Shown here: piece by piece, positions 1 through 9,061 of the stretch
Position numbering within the stretch: the stretch's first letter is position 1
Layout of the letters: every line of letters begins with the position of its first letter
Source of the DNA: a virus
IMG/VR virus record: IMGVR_UViG_3300024308_000023
Span: 1-64,000 of that record
DNA: 64,000 nucleotides
Direction: 5' to 3' (one strand)
Translations under genes and position numbers: made by a program
Notes under the pieces: generated by a model
Told to the model about the DNA's origin: nothing
Databases searched by the model: none
What the model saw: only the letters and a program-made list of their open reading frames with translations

Positions 1-989
1 GAGGCTGCCGCAGTCTCTAGAGATTTCTTGGAAAGATTGGCTAAGCCAGGTAGAAGTTGTTTAGAAATTCCTGCAGCAAATAATACAGCAGCTCCCGCTA
101 AGGCTCCCTGGGAAGACCCCAGAATACCTGCTAAAGGTTTTGCCGCTACATTAATAAAGTTAAGAATAGTATTAGTTAAGTCGCTGAAATTAGACGCCAG
201 CTTATCGTACGCTGTACTATTACCAGCGCTTTCAGATAATCCTCCAAACTTAAGATTAGCTTCGTCAAGAACAGCATTTAAGAAACCTTGACGCTTTTCA
301 AAGTTACTCAACTGAGATACGTTCTTATTTAGAACAGCTGCATACTTAGTATTAGACTCATTAATCTTGGTCATAATACCAAGTTCGTCTAATAGTTCTG
401 GCTCTAGCTTAACGACACCTCTGGTCAAACGATCTAGGGAATCTGTTAGATTGCGACCCAGCGCGAACGAAGTATCTCTCGCAGCTTTACCTAAAGCCTC
501 AATTTCTTTTGCGCCGAATCCGGCGGATGCAATCTGAGCGGTTGAACGTAACGCTTGCTCAGTACTAATAGCATTACCGGTAACGGTCTTTAGGTTTTCG
601 GCTACAATAGACAGAGTCTGCCCAGTTCTAGCTCCGGCAGCTTCTAAGCCTCTGAAAACCTGCTCTACCTGTGAAGCCTGCCTTAAAGCATTAAAGGCAG
701 CAGTTACCGCGAAGACGTTAGCTGCAAGCGTAGCATACGCCCCAACAACGCCTCCCGAACCGCTGCCTAAAGTTTCGGCTAACTTCGAGAAACTCTTAGT
801 AGAGTTGGCAGTTCCAATAACACCCTTCTTCTGAGTGTCAAAGAACTCTTTACCGGTTTTGTCTGCATCCTTCTGGCGCTTCTTTACTCTCTCGACGCTA
901 TCACCAAGAGCTTCAAGATCTTTTATTACTATTTTTTGCGTACCTTTGTCGGTTACTATTACCTCAAAAGTTACTTTATTTTGTGCCAT
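1..989 (-). CDS. Tape measure protein, N-terminal part (runs off window)
   Basis: The minus strand is open from an ATG at 989 to the window edge with no stop, giving about 329 residues of an unfinished protein. It begins MAQNKVTFEVIVTDKGTQK and continues as an Ala/Ser/Lys-rich alpha-helical chain (ETLGSGSGGVVGAYATLAA), typical of siphophage tape measure proteins. Tape measures set tail length and help DNA delivery. It follows the two tail chaperone frames, the expected position. The rest lies outside the window. Confidence 0.85.
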   Translation of the reverse strand, partial: MAQNKVTFEVIVTDKGTQKIVIKDLEALGDSVERVKKRQKDADKTGKEFFDTQKKGVIGTANSTKSFSKLAETLGSGSGGVVGAYATLAANVFAVTAAFNALRQASQVEQVFRGLEAAGARTGQTLSIVAENLKTVTGNAISTEQALRSTAQIASAGFGAKEIEALGKAARDTSFALGRNLTDSLDRLTRGVVKLEPELLDELGIMTKINESNTKYAAVLNKNVSQLSNFEKRQGFLNAVLDEANLKFGGLSESAGNSTAYDKLASNFSDLTNTILNFINVAAKPLAGILGSSQGALAGAAVLFAAGISKQLLPGLANLSKKSLETAAA

Positions 990-1012
990 AATATGAGACC
1001 AACCAAAAGGTC

Positions 1013-1345
1013 TTAGGCTCCTCGTTTAGCCTGTGATTCCATTTCTTTTCGCTTCCTAGCTACTGCTTCTCGGGACTTTTCGATAACTCTGCTATCTAGT
1101 CTAAGCATAGTCTCTAGGAACATTTCTTTATCTTGTACCTTCATTACGTCCATATGGACTTGAAGAGGGGAATAGTCTTTTCCCAGATAACCAATATCTG
1201 CTACAAGCCTATCCCCTAATTTGTTAAATACTACAATCGCTTTCTGCATATCATCCGGAAGATCGGATAATTCCGGTGGAATCTTATCCGGGTTTGGCTC
1301 TTCATTCAACTGCTCACACATGCGCATGTATTTCTCATACGTCAT
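1013..1345 (-). CDS. Tail assembly chaperone, downstream (T) frame
   Basis: 110 residues starting MTYEKYMRMCEQLNEEP, highly charged. The reading frame stays open upstream of this ATG, encoding VQDQKEEAWKRLERWQNN in the +1 frame relative to the preceding gene, so it is probably mostly made as an extension of that gene by programmed frameshifting, as lambda G-T is. Such chaperones keep the tape measure soluble for tube polymerisation. It lies 24 nt before the tape measure start. Independent initiation at this ATG is possible but no strong ribosome site is seen. Confidence 0.75.
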   Translation of the reverse strand: MTYEKYMRMCEQLNEEPNPDKIPPELSDLPDDMQKAIVVFNKLGDRLVADIGYLGKDYSPLQVHMDVMKVQDKEMFLETMLRLDSRVIEKSREAVARKRKEMESQAKRGA

Positions 1346-1358
1346 GCCCGATTCAGTG

Positions 1359-1805
1359 TTATTCTGCCACCTCTCCAGACGCTTCCACGCTTCTTCCTTT
1401 TGGTCCTGTACGAAAGTTATCTAAGTTAAAGACCTCCTCGTTCAACCAGGTATCAAACTCAGAAGAGTTAGATACTAGAAGATGGGCGTTTTCCTGATCA
1501 TAGTCCAGAACGGCTTCCGGGTCTTGACCAGTAAGGTCTACAAGCATGAGCTCTTCAAGATACTTTAATTTAAGACCTTTCCAGTTTGTAATCGTAGCAT
1601 CCGTGAAAGCTCGAACAAACTTTTTCTCGTCTAGCGTCTCATACGGGACTCTGGTCTTTCTATCTACCTTTGTGTAAGTGCATTCCTTACGAAGGGATAC
1701 TAGACGGTCTCTACCTAGGTTAACCAGTTCGACCTCGAAACCTTCCATACCAGGAAAATCTACCCAAGCGGACTTGGTGTCAACCATAAGATTCTTTAAA
1801 TTCAT
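1359..1805 (-). CDS. Tail assembly chaperone, upstream (G) frame
   Basis: 148 residues, MNLKNLMVDTKSAWVDFPG onward, a soluble alpha/beta protein lying between the tail proteins and the tape measure, where siphophages place chaperone G. A +1 (or -2) shift near codon 131 would fuse it to the 132-residue downstream frame and give a product of about 263 residues. The stop is at 1359-1361. The function rests on gene order and the overlapping open frame. Confidence 0.75.
   Translation of the reverse strand: MNLKNLMVDTKSAWVDFPGMEGFEVELVNLGRDRLVSLRKECTYTKVDRKTRVPYETLDEKKFVRAFTDATITNWKGLKLKYLEELMLVDLTGQDPEAVLDYDQENAHLLVSNSSEFDTWLNEEVFNLDNFRTGPKGRSVEASGEVAE
1395..1415 (-). promoter_or_regulatory. Putative programmed ribosomal frameshift site (+1 or -2)
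   Basis: On the minus strand the G frame reads AAC TTT CGT ACA GGA CCA AAA GGA. The next frame is open through the same bases (GTA CAG GAC CAA AAG GAA). Slippage of TTT to TTC (+1), or a -2 slip on CCA AAA, would join the frames. Which of the two is used cannot be told from sequence. Confidence 0.6.
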
Positions 1806-1814
1806 TATTACTCC

Positions 1815-2729
1815 TTAAATAGTATTTAAACTTATAATAGTCGATAGGCTAGTAGGGCTTGACGTTAATCTAAAATCAAAGCTCTGTATGTAAATATCCT
1901 GAACGTCTAGCCTATTCGTGTAGACGACAGTAGGGAGGTTAAAATCTAATAAATAAGCGGAGCTAGAAGCGCCTACTCTTATTCTTAGAGGTACATCTAC
2001 GGCCCAACTGTTGACCGTGGAATTATTATCATCTGTGATATATTTCTGTATGGAGCCTGATACGTTTCTTTTAGACACAACAAAAGTCTCAGGATACATA
2101 GTTCCCGAGACGTCCGTAATGGATAAGCTTTTATGCAGGGTGTCGTAATCTAACCATTGTACACTATTGGAAACCTCTAACGAAACTGCCGTTACGTAGG
2201 CTTGAGTTATGGAATTTACCTGAATACTCATAGCGTTAGGGGCTACATACGTACTAGAACTAGATCTAGCAATCACTACTCCTGGAATAGTACCAGTAAA
2301 TTCATATAGCTTACTACCAGAACCAGAAACAGCTAAAGATATAAATCTATCTTTAACTATTTGGAAGACGCCAGATTCAATCACGCAATTATTAATAGCA
2401 TACGTAACTGTATCTAATTTGAAGTATAAATCGAACCTTTTCAAAGTTACTTCAGTATTAGTTGTATCATAATCAATTAATAAATCGAATATAACTTTAA
2501 GATCCGATTGTCTTAACAATGGTATAGTGAAGTTAAAATTAGCCGGATTAGCTCTAGTAATCGTGGCTTTATCGAACATATTATATTGATTGTGCAGCGT
2601 TTTTACTTCTATTGGCGTTTCATTGAAAGTCTGGGAGAAAGATACGTCTGGATATATATCTACAGAGTATTGATTACCAGCATACACTAGGTACAATTTT
2701 GTCTTTTGTTTAAAATTATAAAAAGGCAT
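1815..2729 (-). CDS. Tail-associated structural protein
   Basis: 304 residues, beta-rich and Ser/Thr-rich (MPFYNFKQKTKLYLVYAGNQY). I chose the ATG at 2729 because CAGGA lies just upstream; the longer upstream reading has no site. It has its own minus-strand promoter at 2783-2811 and lies between the major tail protein and the chaperones, where a second tail tube or decoration protein would be expected. No family recognised. Confidence 0.65.
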   Translation of the reverse strand: MPFYNFKQKTKLYLVYAGNQYSVDIYPDVSFSQTFNETPIEVKTLHNQYNMFDKATITRANPANFNFTIPLLRQSDLKVIFDLLIDYDTTNTEVTLKRFDLYFKLDTVTYAINNCVIESGVFQIVKDRFISLAVSGSGSKLYEFTGTIPGVVIARSSSSTYVAPNAMSIQVNSITQAYVTAVSLEVSNSVQWLDYDTLHKSLSITDVSGTMYPETFVVSKRNVSGSIQKYITDDNNSTVNSWAVDVPLRIRVGASSSAYLLDFNLPTVVYTNRLDVQDIYIQSFDFRLTSSPTSLSTIISLNTI

Positions 2730-2750
2730 ATCCTGGTTCCTGAAACGCGT

Positions 2751-2772
2751 AGGGGAGCACAAACGCTCCCCT
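2751..2772 (-). promoter_or_regulatory. 5' leader hairpin
   Basis: AGGGGAGC and GCTCCCCT pair over a 6-nt loop and begin within a few nt of the predicted start of transcription from the promoter at 2783-2811. This would be a stabilising 5' stem on the tail-protein mRNA. No U-tract follows, so it is probably not a terminator. Confidence 0.5.
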
Positions 2773-2782
2773 ATTTGTTTAC

Positions 2783-2811
2783 AGTATAATGTTTTCAGAC
2801 CAAAAAGTCAA
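2783..2811 (-). promoter_or_regulatory. Sigma70-type promoter
   Basis: Reverse strand: -35 TTGACT (2811-2806) and -10 TATACT (2788-2783), 17-bp spacer. Drives the tail gene ending at 1815. Confidence 0.7.
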
Positions 2812-2822
2812 GAACTATTTTG

Positions 2823-3977
2823 TTAGACTCCAACGTAGGAAATCTTAGAGATTTCGTCCGTAGCACCGATAGTGCTTGGAAGCGCTGCGAAGGCTACGTC
2901 TACGGAAATAACGTCACCCGTATCAAATGATGGTAGTGACAAGTGAGCCTGAGGAATCTTAAACTGAACACCAGGCCCTACAGGTGCGTCACCAGCGGCC
3001 TTACCACCAACATAGAAGTCCAAAGCGAACGAGTTAGTGATTGCGGTAGTTGCGTTAGAAAGATCCTCGAATAGTTCGATAGAGCCATTAGTCTTTTCGT
3101 CCAGATAGCAAGTGAAGTTACCGGAGACCGTTCTAGCACCCGTGATGTGTCCTAGCGGCTGGTTTACTCGTCCTAGAACTTCTGGGATCAAGTAGGTAAG
3201 GTTGTTGCTAATTGTAATGCTACCACCGGTAAGGGTAATCGCATAAGTCTTAGACGATCCGGAAACAGAGCTAACAGCTTGCAGCTGTGTAAGCTTGTTA
3301 CGGATGAAGTTGTTGGTCTGATTCGTACCGGCAACAATAGCAGTGCTTGCATTGAAGGAAGTAACTTCCTTTACGCTACCACCCATACCACTCCAAGAAA
3401 TGGTGGCGATACCTTCGATATCGAAGGTAATAGCGGCTTCGTTGATGGAAGCATCTGCAATCTTGTAGATAGTAGTGTCACCGTCCGCAAGATAACTAAA
3501 TGCTGCTGTACCTGGGCTGGCCTTAGAGGCGCCTAGTACGAAGTAGATGTCAAATACACCTAGCGTAGTCTTATTAGAAGAGTTGAAGTTGATATCGAGC
3601 GCTGTAGCGCCAATAGTAACACCGCTAGCCCAGGCTGGGGTTGCTGGTGTGAAGGTATTTGCGGCTACAAAGTTAGCCCAAAGTGCCTCTTCAACTGCTC
3701 TCATCTTGTTTGGGGTACCAGTTACAAGATAAGGACGTACGTAAGTGTCAAAACTCCATTCTGAAGGAGCGAACGAGTCAGTGAAATAAGCTCTACCGCG
3801 ACGGCTATTGCCTGCGGAGTCGGCCATTTCATTGAGAGTCACTTCAGAAGTGTTTGTAGTCTGATTGTAGGAATATCCAGATAGAACTGGAATTTCCCAA
3901 ATGTTAGAGCCTTGCTGAATGTATACTCTGGTATCCTTACCGAAGTATAGATTGGAAGCACCTGCTGCTACTGGCAT
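2823..3977 (-). CDS. Major tail tube protein
   Basis: 384 residues, MPVAAGASNLYFGKDTRVYI. It is beta-rich, with NEMADSAGNSRRGRAYFTDS and SEWSFDTYVRPYL segments typical of large major tail proteins. Such proteins polymerise as rings forming the tail tube. It sits downstream of the neck/terminator genes and upstream of the chaperones. The length is larger than lambda V and nearer to T5-like tube proteins with an added C-terminal domain. Assigned from sequence style and position. Confidence 0.75.
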   Translation of the reverse strand: MPVAAGASNLYFGKDTRVYIQQGSNIWEIPVLSGYSYNQTTNTSEVTLNEMADSAGNSRRGRAYFTDSFAPSEWSFDTYVRPYLVTGTPNKMRAVEEALWANFVAANTFTPATPAWASGVTIGATALDINFNSSNKTTLGVFDIYFVLGASKASPGTAAFSYLADGDTTIYKIADASINEAAITFDIEGIATISWSGMGGSVKEVTSFNASTAIVAGTNQTNNFIRNKLTQLQAVSSVSGSSKTYAITLTGGSITISNNLTYLIPEVLGRVNQPLGHITGARTVSGNFTCYLDEKTNGSIELFEDLSNATTAITNSFALDFYVGGKAAGDAPVGPGVQFKIPQAHLSLPSFDTGDVISVDVAFAALPSTIGATDEISKISYVGV

Positions 3978-4038
3978 TAAATTCTCCTATAGTCTCGAAA
4001 AGACCTAGATCCTGAACAATTGTTCGTGTCTGGTATTT

Positions 4039-4491
4039 TCAATAATGAACTTGGAGTAGTATTTCTCCTACGCCTATGGGATTTAGAGCTCCCTCATCCG
4101 TATTAATACGTTCAATACGAATATCGTGAGTGAAATTGGTAGTTCCTAGAGAATCTTGATAAGCCAACCTGCCATTTTCTTCAATTACAGTCTCAATATC
4201 CTCTAGGAGTCCCTCTAGTACTTCCGCTGCGTCATCATCTTGTACGTAACATCTGACAGTTACATATAGATAACGATCTTTATACCCGCCACCTTGGTAT
4301 TCTCTTAGCTCCTCGCCGGGAGTTAAATGGACGGCTGGATATTCTGAAATTTCATCCCAGAAAAGCAGTTTAGGGTGTACGTTTTCATATAGATTTGTAT
4401 TGTAAGAGCCAGTACCATCAATTTGTTTAAGTAGTTCAGCAATAGACTTAGCTATTGAATTCCTCTTAGTAGTAAAACTTCTAGTAGTCAT
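4039..4491 (-). CDS. Tail terminator / tail completion protein
   Basis: 150 residues. The segments YPAVHLTPGEELREYQGGG and DDDAAEVLEGLLEDIETVI resemble tail terminators that cap the tail tube at the neck. Its start overlaps the end of the upstream gene by 4 nt (ATGA type), and it lies directly before the major tail protein, the usual location. Family call is by pattern only. Confidence 0.6.
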   Translation of the reverse strand: MTTRSFTTKRNSIAKSIAELLKQIDGTGSYNTNLYENVHPKLLFWDEISEYPAVHLTPGEELREYQGGGYKDRYLYVTVRCYVQDDDAAEVLEGLLEDIETVIEENGRLAYQDSLGTTNFTHDIRIERINTDEGALNPIGVGEILLQVHY

Positions 4492-5732
4492 GTAGCCCTC
4501 TTAACATAAAATCTGCCTATAGCTAAATCTTTAGCTATATCTCTAATGGATCGTTCGATTAGTGCTTTAGGGTCTCTACCTGGAGTATTCCAAGGAGCCT
4601 TGCCTAATACAGGGTCGAACACGTCGTAAGGGCTTCGTTGATATGTGTAGTTTAGTCTAGGATAACCTTGTGGGGTCTCCGTAATAGATATAACCTTTGC
4701 ACTCTCAGAAAACCTTCCCGTCTTGTTGTGTAGTCTAGGACCAGTCATATTCGCGCGAATAGCGGGAGGTAGTCTGGCGTTTATTAGATTTATCATACTG
4801 ATATAAGATCCTTGACTTTTCTTCTTTATACCAGTTGTAAGGTCTGGGTCAAAAGGCTCTACCTTACCTCCCTTACCTTTAATAGTGTCAGTTTTAGTGG
4901 CTCTAGATGAGGTTCTATTAATAGTCTCCTTCTTAGCACGACCCTTCTTTCTGACACCGGCATTAATTAGTTCTTTTCTAACAGTATCAAGGTAGGAGTC
5001 TGAAGACTCTTGGTTAGCCCAATCATTGTTATCAATGAACTTTCTTGCTTCTGATAAGAATATTTTTCGGAATAATGCTTCGTTTTTAGCTCTGTTAGGC
5101 CCTTTAGCCTCTAATATAGTCTGAACTACGAATCTTTTGTCTCCGTTTCTTGAGAAACTAGAGGCTATTTCGCTGATATGCTTTATTTCTGGTAGTGGTA
5201 GGGTTGCTAAAAACTGCTTCGTAGGAGTATCATTAATAGCTCTAGCGAAAGCCTGCCCTATTTGAATATCAGCGTTAGACCCTTCATTATGCCCTATATC
5301 AAAGATATTGTCTTTAATCGGGTCAAAATTTACTTTCTCTAAGAGTCTATTAATTCGATTTTTTAGAAGACCAGTCGCGGATTTAGTAACTTCATAAATA
5401 GCTTTAAAGTTACTACCAGAACCATCTGCTGTGATCACCGAGCCGTTAGACCCATAAGGTTCCACAGAGACGATACTACTATTTCTAGCCTTAGCTAGAA
5501 TATTGTTGTAGCATTCCTGTGCTAGCTGTTTGGCATTGTCTTTAATGGGCTTTGGCACATCCCCGCGTTTAGTTGGGCGTACGAAAGCTATTTCGGACAT
5601 TATCTCGCGTTCTATAAGCTCCGGAGACACGTAAAGGCTAGTTACGAAGCGATCTCCTACCTCTGCTCTATATTGCTTGGTAGAAATTTCCGTTAACGCA
5701 TTAAGCGCCGCTTGTAATCTAGCCTTTGACAT
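4488..5732 (-). CDS. Putative neck / head-tail joining protein
   Basis: 414 residues, basic, with a Lys/Arg-rich middle (KKGRAKKETINRTSSRATK) and a C-terminal part (LHNKTGRFSESAKV, then YQRSPYDVFDPVLGKAPWN) like HK97 gp10-type neck proteins fused to a long N-terminal extension. It overlaps both neighbours by one to four nt in the connector-terminator cassette, supporting a head-tail joining role. Far longer than normal gp10-like proteins, so the N-terminal half is unexplained. Confidence 0.5.
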   Translation of the reverse strand: MSKARLQAALNALTEISTKQYRAEVGDRFVTSLYVSPELIEREIMSEIAFVRPTKRGDVPKPIKDNAKQLAQECYNNILAKARNSSIVSVEPYGSNGSVITADGSGSNFKAIYEVTKSATGLLKNRINRLLEKVNFDPIKDNIFDIGHNEGSNADIQIGQAFARAINDTPTKQFLATLPLPEIKHISEIASSFSRNGDKRFVVQTILEAKGPNRAKNEALFRKIFLSEARKFIDNNDWANQESSDSYLDTVRKELINAGVRKKGRAKKETINRTSSRATKTDTIKGKGGKVEPFDPDLTTGIKKKSQGSYISMINLINARLPPAIRANMTGPRLHNKTGRFSESAKVISITETPQGYPRLNYTYQRSPYDVFDPVLGKAPWNTPGRDPKALIERSIRDIAKDLAIGRFYVKRAT

Positions 5733-6310
5733 TAGTAATTCCTATAGTTATCTAACAATAGTCTAATATGCGAAGGCCACTCATCAGCTTTGGTAAGTGT
5801 GTTTATAATAGTACTTCCCATAATAGTCTTAGATTGTCTAAACTGCTCTTCTTTATAGTAGTTTACGAGTTCTATAGCAGCTAGCTTCACATCGCTAGGA
5901 GTATCTTCATATCCGGCTCGATAAGTGATTTTAACTGTATTAGGACCCTGGGGCCAGTATCCGAAACCTCCGGTACCGGGAACTCTTACAATAGTATCTC
6001 CCGATACGTAATAGTCGCTTTCGGCTGTTAGAGGGACGTGAATTGTGCTATCCCACGTGTATCTATCCTGTTCTGTAATCTCTACAACGTCTCTAATTGG
6101 CCATAGCTTAGGAAAATAGACATTTGTGTCATAGTCGAAACTGGCGTACTCTACGACCGGAGTGTCGTAGTTGCCTGTTAAGTCGTATCCTAGATAGGCT
6201 TTTATTAAACTACTTACCGAAGAAATTAGAAAACTAATTTTAGTATCATCATCGGGTTTCCTAAGACCCATATAATTTTTAAATTCTTGAAGTGTAATTA
6301 GGTCTGTCAT
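5732..6310 (-). CDS. Head-tail connector protein (gp6-like)
   Basis: 192 residues. The N-terminus MTDLITLQEFKNYMGLRK and the following helix DDDTKISFLISSVSSLIKAYL match phage gp6-like connectors, which form a ring below the portal. It lies just after the capsid gene and its terminator, and its stop overlaps the next start. Confidence 0.75.
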   Translation of the reverse strand: MTDLITLQEFKNYMGLRKPDDDTKISFLISSVSSLIKAYLGYDLTGNYDTPVVEYASFDYDTNVYFPKLWPIRDVVEITEQDRYTWDSTIHVPLTAESDYYVSGDTIVRVPGTGGFGYWPQGPNTVKITYRAGYEDTPSDVKLAAIELVNYYKEEQFRQSKTIMGSTIINTLTKADEWPSHIRLLLDNYRNY

Positions 6311-6315
6311 AATCT

Positions 6316-6352
6316 AATAAAAACCGTGGGAGGGGCGGACCCCTCCCAACTT
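6316..6352 (-). terminator. Terminator after the capsid gene
   Basis: Reverse strand: TTGGGAGGGG pairs with CCCCTCCCA over a short loop and is followed by a T-rich run (TTTTTATT). It sits right after the capsid stop at 6356 and before the connector gene, which would uncouple the highly expressed capsid from its neighbours. Confidence 0.75.
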
Positions 6353-6355
6353 GTC

Positions 6356-8350
6356 TTAGCTGGCTGCGTACTTGAGACCAACAACGCTCGTGGCGTTAGG
6401 GATGATCTCGTCGAAACCAAGGCGCTGGCTGGTAACAAGAACCTTTCTCTGATTCTCAACCTGATATTCGCTTTCAACGGTAAGACCACGAAGACGTGGA
6501 ACAACGAAGTTGCGACGGTTAAGAGCAAGAGCGAAGTACTTGCCGGCTGCAGGAGCGGCGAACTCGTCGCACATAACAACCTGGGAGCCGTATAGGCGAC
6601 CGACTTCACCGGTAAGCTTGTTAGCCTGGCTGCCAACAAGGTCCATATCAGCGAACTCTGGATCTTCGATAAGCTCGAAGTAAGCCTGCTGAGAGACAAC
6701 GTAGATGATGTCGCGTGGGTTAAGTCCGTACTTACCCATAAGCTTACGCATACCGAATAGAGCAGCGCTGGTAAGCTTGGTGTTGGTAGCAGCGGTGGTA
6801 AGTGTACGACCGTTGGTGCTAGCAAAGCTAAGAAGTCCGTTAGCAGCACCGGAGGTATAAACACCATCAACGTGATTACCTGCAAGAAGCATATTCTCGA
6901 CACCGCGAGCGTGTGAACGAGCCATGCTCTCCTTGATAAGAGGTAGAATTGGAAGAATTGCGTCTTCTTCAGTCTCGTTACCAAGATAGGACTTACTGAT
7001 CATCTTGACAGTGCTTAGGATCTTCTCAGTTAGGGTGATACCCTGGTAAGGAGCTCCGTAACCAGCACCACGCTGATCCATGTTACCGTTTGGCTGTGTA
7101 CCAGAAGCAGTGGTGTTGCTGGTAATTTCAGCGTAACCAGCGTCTGGCATGATTGGGAACGTCATCTGAGCGCTGTTCATGTTGATTTCACGGAACAGAG
7201 GAGCAAGAATCAGCTCGTTCCAGATATCGCGCTCAATATTGGTGCTAACGGTCGTTTCTAGACGGTCGGTACCAACAGTGACGGTAGAGTGTGTGTTGAA
7301 CTTCTCGGATACTTCCTTACCAAGCTTGGTGTCGGAGAATCCCTTTCCTAGAACCTTACCAAGAACGAAAGCGTCCTCAGCGTCCTGCATGAAGTCCTTA
7401 TTCTTAGACCAGTCGTCGCCTAGGCCACGCTCACCGAAGATCTTCTTGCTTTCGCGCATCTTAAGCAGCTCAGCATTCTTTTCCTCAAGGTCAGTCTTTA
7501 GCTCGCCAATGGTCTTCTGTAGGTCTTCACCATTAGCCTTTAACTTTTCATCGAAGGCCTTCATTAGAGCTTCTTCACGAGTCTCTACGATAGCCTGAGC
7601 AGCAATGGTTGCCTTTTCGGCAATTGCCTTCTCAGAAGCTTCCTTCTCAGCAGCGTCCTTTGCAGCCTTAGCCTTAGCTTCTTCCTGAGCAGCAATAGCA
7701 TCAAGAGCAACTTGCTTAGCCAGTGCAGCAATATCTTCTGGGTTCATTCTTTTAATCTCCGTTGATGCTTCTTTAGCATCCTTCTTAGGTGAGCTGTCGT
7801 CGTCCGGAGTATTTACTTCGGTAATAACTTCCTGCTGGCCTTTGAGAGCATTTACTTCTTTGTTAAAATTAGCACGATCTTCTGCAGACTGCAATGACTT
7901 TGCAATGCTGAAGGTTGCTGCTTGGTTGCAAGGAACAGAAACTACAGATACTTCTAGGAGTTCCGCTTCCTTAATAATGTAGCCGTCGGTGACTTGGTTA
8001 TAATCCGCGTCTTTAATCATGAAACCAACTGAGAATGTGGTTAGCACGCCGTCTTTGATTAACCCATAAGCCTCGCCGGCAGACCTGCTAATTAAGCAAG
8101 TGATCTTCAGACCGATGGCATCAACCTCAATATCTACAGCCTTACCGATTGGTCTACCGTAGTTGTGGTTGAAAAGGATGATTGGGTTTTTCTTGAAATT
8201 CTCTAGGCCACCCTTTAGCCAGGCGTCGGGGAGTACGACGTCCCCGACCCTGTCCGTATCAGCTGTGCTCGCATATCCCGAGATCTTCAGCTGATCATTA
8301 TCCTCTTCAATCTTCTCGATTGGGGATAGTAGTTTAAAGATATGCGCCAT
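6356..8350 (-). CDS. Prohead protease-scaffold-major capsid fusion
   Basis: 664 residues in three parts. Residues 1-150 are an HK97-type prohead (U35) protease with GYASTADTDRVGDVV, the His segment IILFNHNYGRPIG, the Ser segment LTTFSVGF and VSVVSVPCNQ. Residues about 170-300 are an Ala/Glu/Lys-rich coiled coil, the delta-type scaffold. The rest is an HK97-fold capsid protein with GLNPRDIIYVVSQQAYF and FALALNRRNFVVPRLRG. Protease, scaffold and capsid are usually two or three genes. The protease should cut itself and the scaffold away during maturation. The cleavage point is probably near the end of the coiled coil; I cannot place it exactly. Confidence 0.9.
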   Translation of the reverse strand: MAHIFKLLSPIEKIEEDNDQLKISGYASTADTDRVGDVVLPDAWLKGGLENFKKNPIILFNHNYGRPIGKAVDIEVDAIGLKITCLISRSAGEAYGLIKDGVLTTFSVGFMIKDADYNQVTDGYIIKEAELLEVSVVSVPCNQAATFSIAKSLQSAEDRANFNKEVNALKGQQEVITEVNTPDDDSSPKKDAKEASTEIKRMNPEDIAALAKQVALDAIAAQEEAKAKAAKDAAEKEASEKAIAEKATIAAQAIVETREEALMKAFDEKLKANGEDLQKTIGELKTDLEEKNAELLKMRESKKIFGERGLGDDWSKNKDFMQDAEDAFVLGKVLGKGFSDTKLGKEVSEKFNTHSTVTVGTDRLETTVSTNIERDIWNELILAPLFREINMNSAQMTFPIMPDAGYAEITSNTTASGTQPNGNMDQRGAGYGAPYQGITLTEKILSTVKMISKSYLGNETEEDAILPILPLIKESMARSHARGVENMLLAGNHVDGVYTSGAANGLLSFASTNGRTLTTAATNTKLTSAALFGMRKLMGKYGLNPRDIIYVVSQQAYFELIEDPEFADMDLVGSQANKLTGEVGRLYGSQVVMCDEFAAPAAGKYFALALNRRNFVVPRLRGLTVESEYQVENQRKVLVTSQRLGFDEIIPNATSVVGLKYAAS

Positions 8351-8359
8351 CAGCGTATA

Positions 8360-9061
8360 TTACTTCTTGTCGGTTGCCTTAGCAGTCGTGGTGGTCTTCT
8401 TCTCTTCACCTTCACCGCCTAGAGCAGCTACGGTTGCGATAGAAGCGCTACCCTGGCTACCACCGTCAGTGGCATCGCCAGTCTTAACGTCAGTGGTCTT
8501 TACAGCATTTTCAGCTTCAACCTTAGCCTTGATACCGGCTGGAGTATCGGAAGTGACCTTAGGGTCAACAATTTCCGGCTGAACGTCAACAACCGTACGT
8601 TCCTTAGTTACAGGGTCTACATTAACAGTAGCACCTGCTAGCTCGTACTTTGGCTGCTCGCCTGGCAGCGGACCACCGATTGCAATCTTGTTTGCGTTTG
8701 CACCCTCTGGAGTAGCAGCATTCTTAGCAAGTGTCTCTGCAACTACCTGAGCTTCTGCTTCTCTACGAGCCTTCTTGTCCTGATTCTCACTAGCTTCCTT
8801 CCAAGAGGCTTCTAGTTCGGCGGCTGCCTTGTTACGGGCTGCAAGAACGTCGTCGATGTCAGTAATAACATCTGGTGCAGTTCTACCTTCTCTTGCCATT
8901 AATAATTTCTCCACTTTATTCCAGGTTCCGAACATACTGCGGATTTGCTGGACACGTATGGGGGTGTCTAGTTCGCGAGAATACTCTTGATAACTTAGTA
9001 CACGGCCCTTTTCTTTAAAGTACTCGGCTAAAGTCTCAATAGCCTTCGTTTTACTTGCCAT
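8360..9061 (-). CDS. Head-associated protein, unknown function
   Basis: 233 residues. The N-terminal 65 residues have a helical, possibly DNA-binding fold (YFKEKGRVLSYQEYSRELD, then VQQIRSMFGTWNKVEKLL), followed by an acidic, Ala/Thr-rich low-complexity tail. The start is ATG 9061: AAGGAG lies 6 nt upstream. It overlaps the end of the portal gene by 11 nt. It could be a minor capsid or decoration protein. Confidence 0.6.
   Translation of the reverse strand: MASKTKAIETLAEYFKEKGRVLSYQEYSRELDTPIRVQQIRSMFGTWNKVEKLLMAREGRTAPDVITDIDDVLAARNKAAAELEASWKEASENQDKKARREAEAQVVAETLAKNAATPEGANANKIAIGGPLPGEQPKYELAGATVNVDPVTKERTVVDVQPEIVDPKVTSDTPAGIKAKVEAENAVKTTDVKTGDATDGGSQGSASIATVAALGGEGEEKKTTTTAKATDKK

Noticed and set aside
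6307-6984. 225-codon minus-strand ORF over the capsid gene
   Set aside because: Another frame of the capsid gene on the same strand; Leu/Ser/Thr low-complexity.
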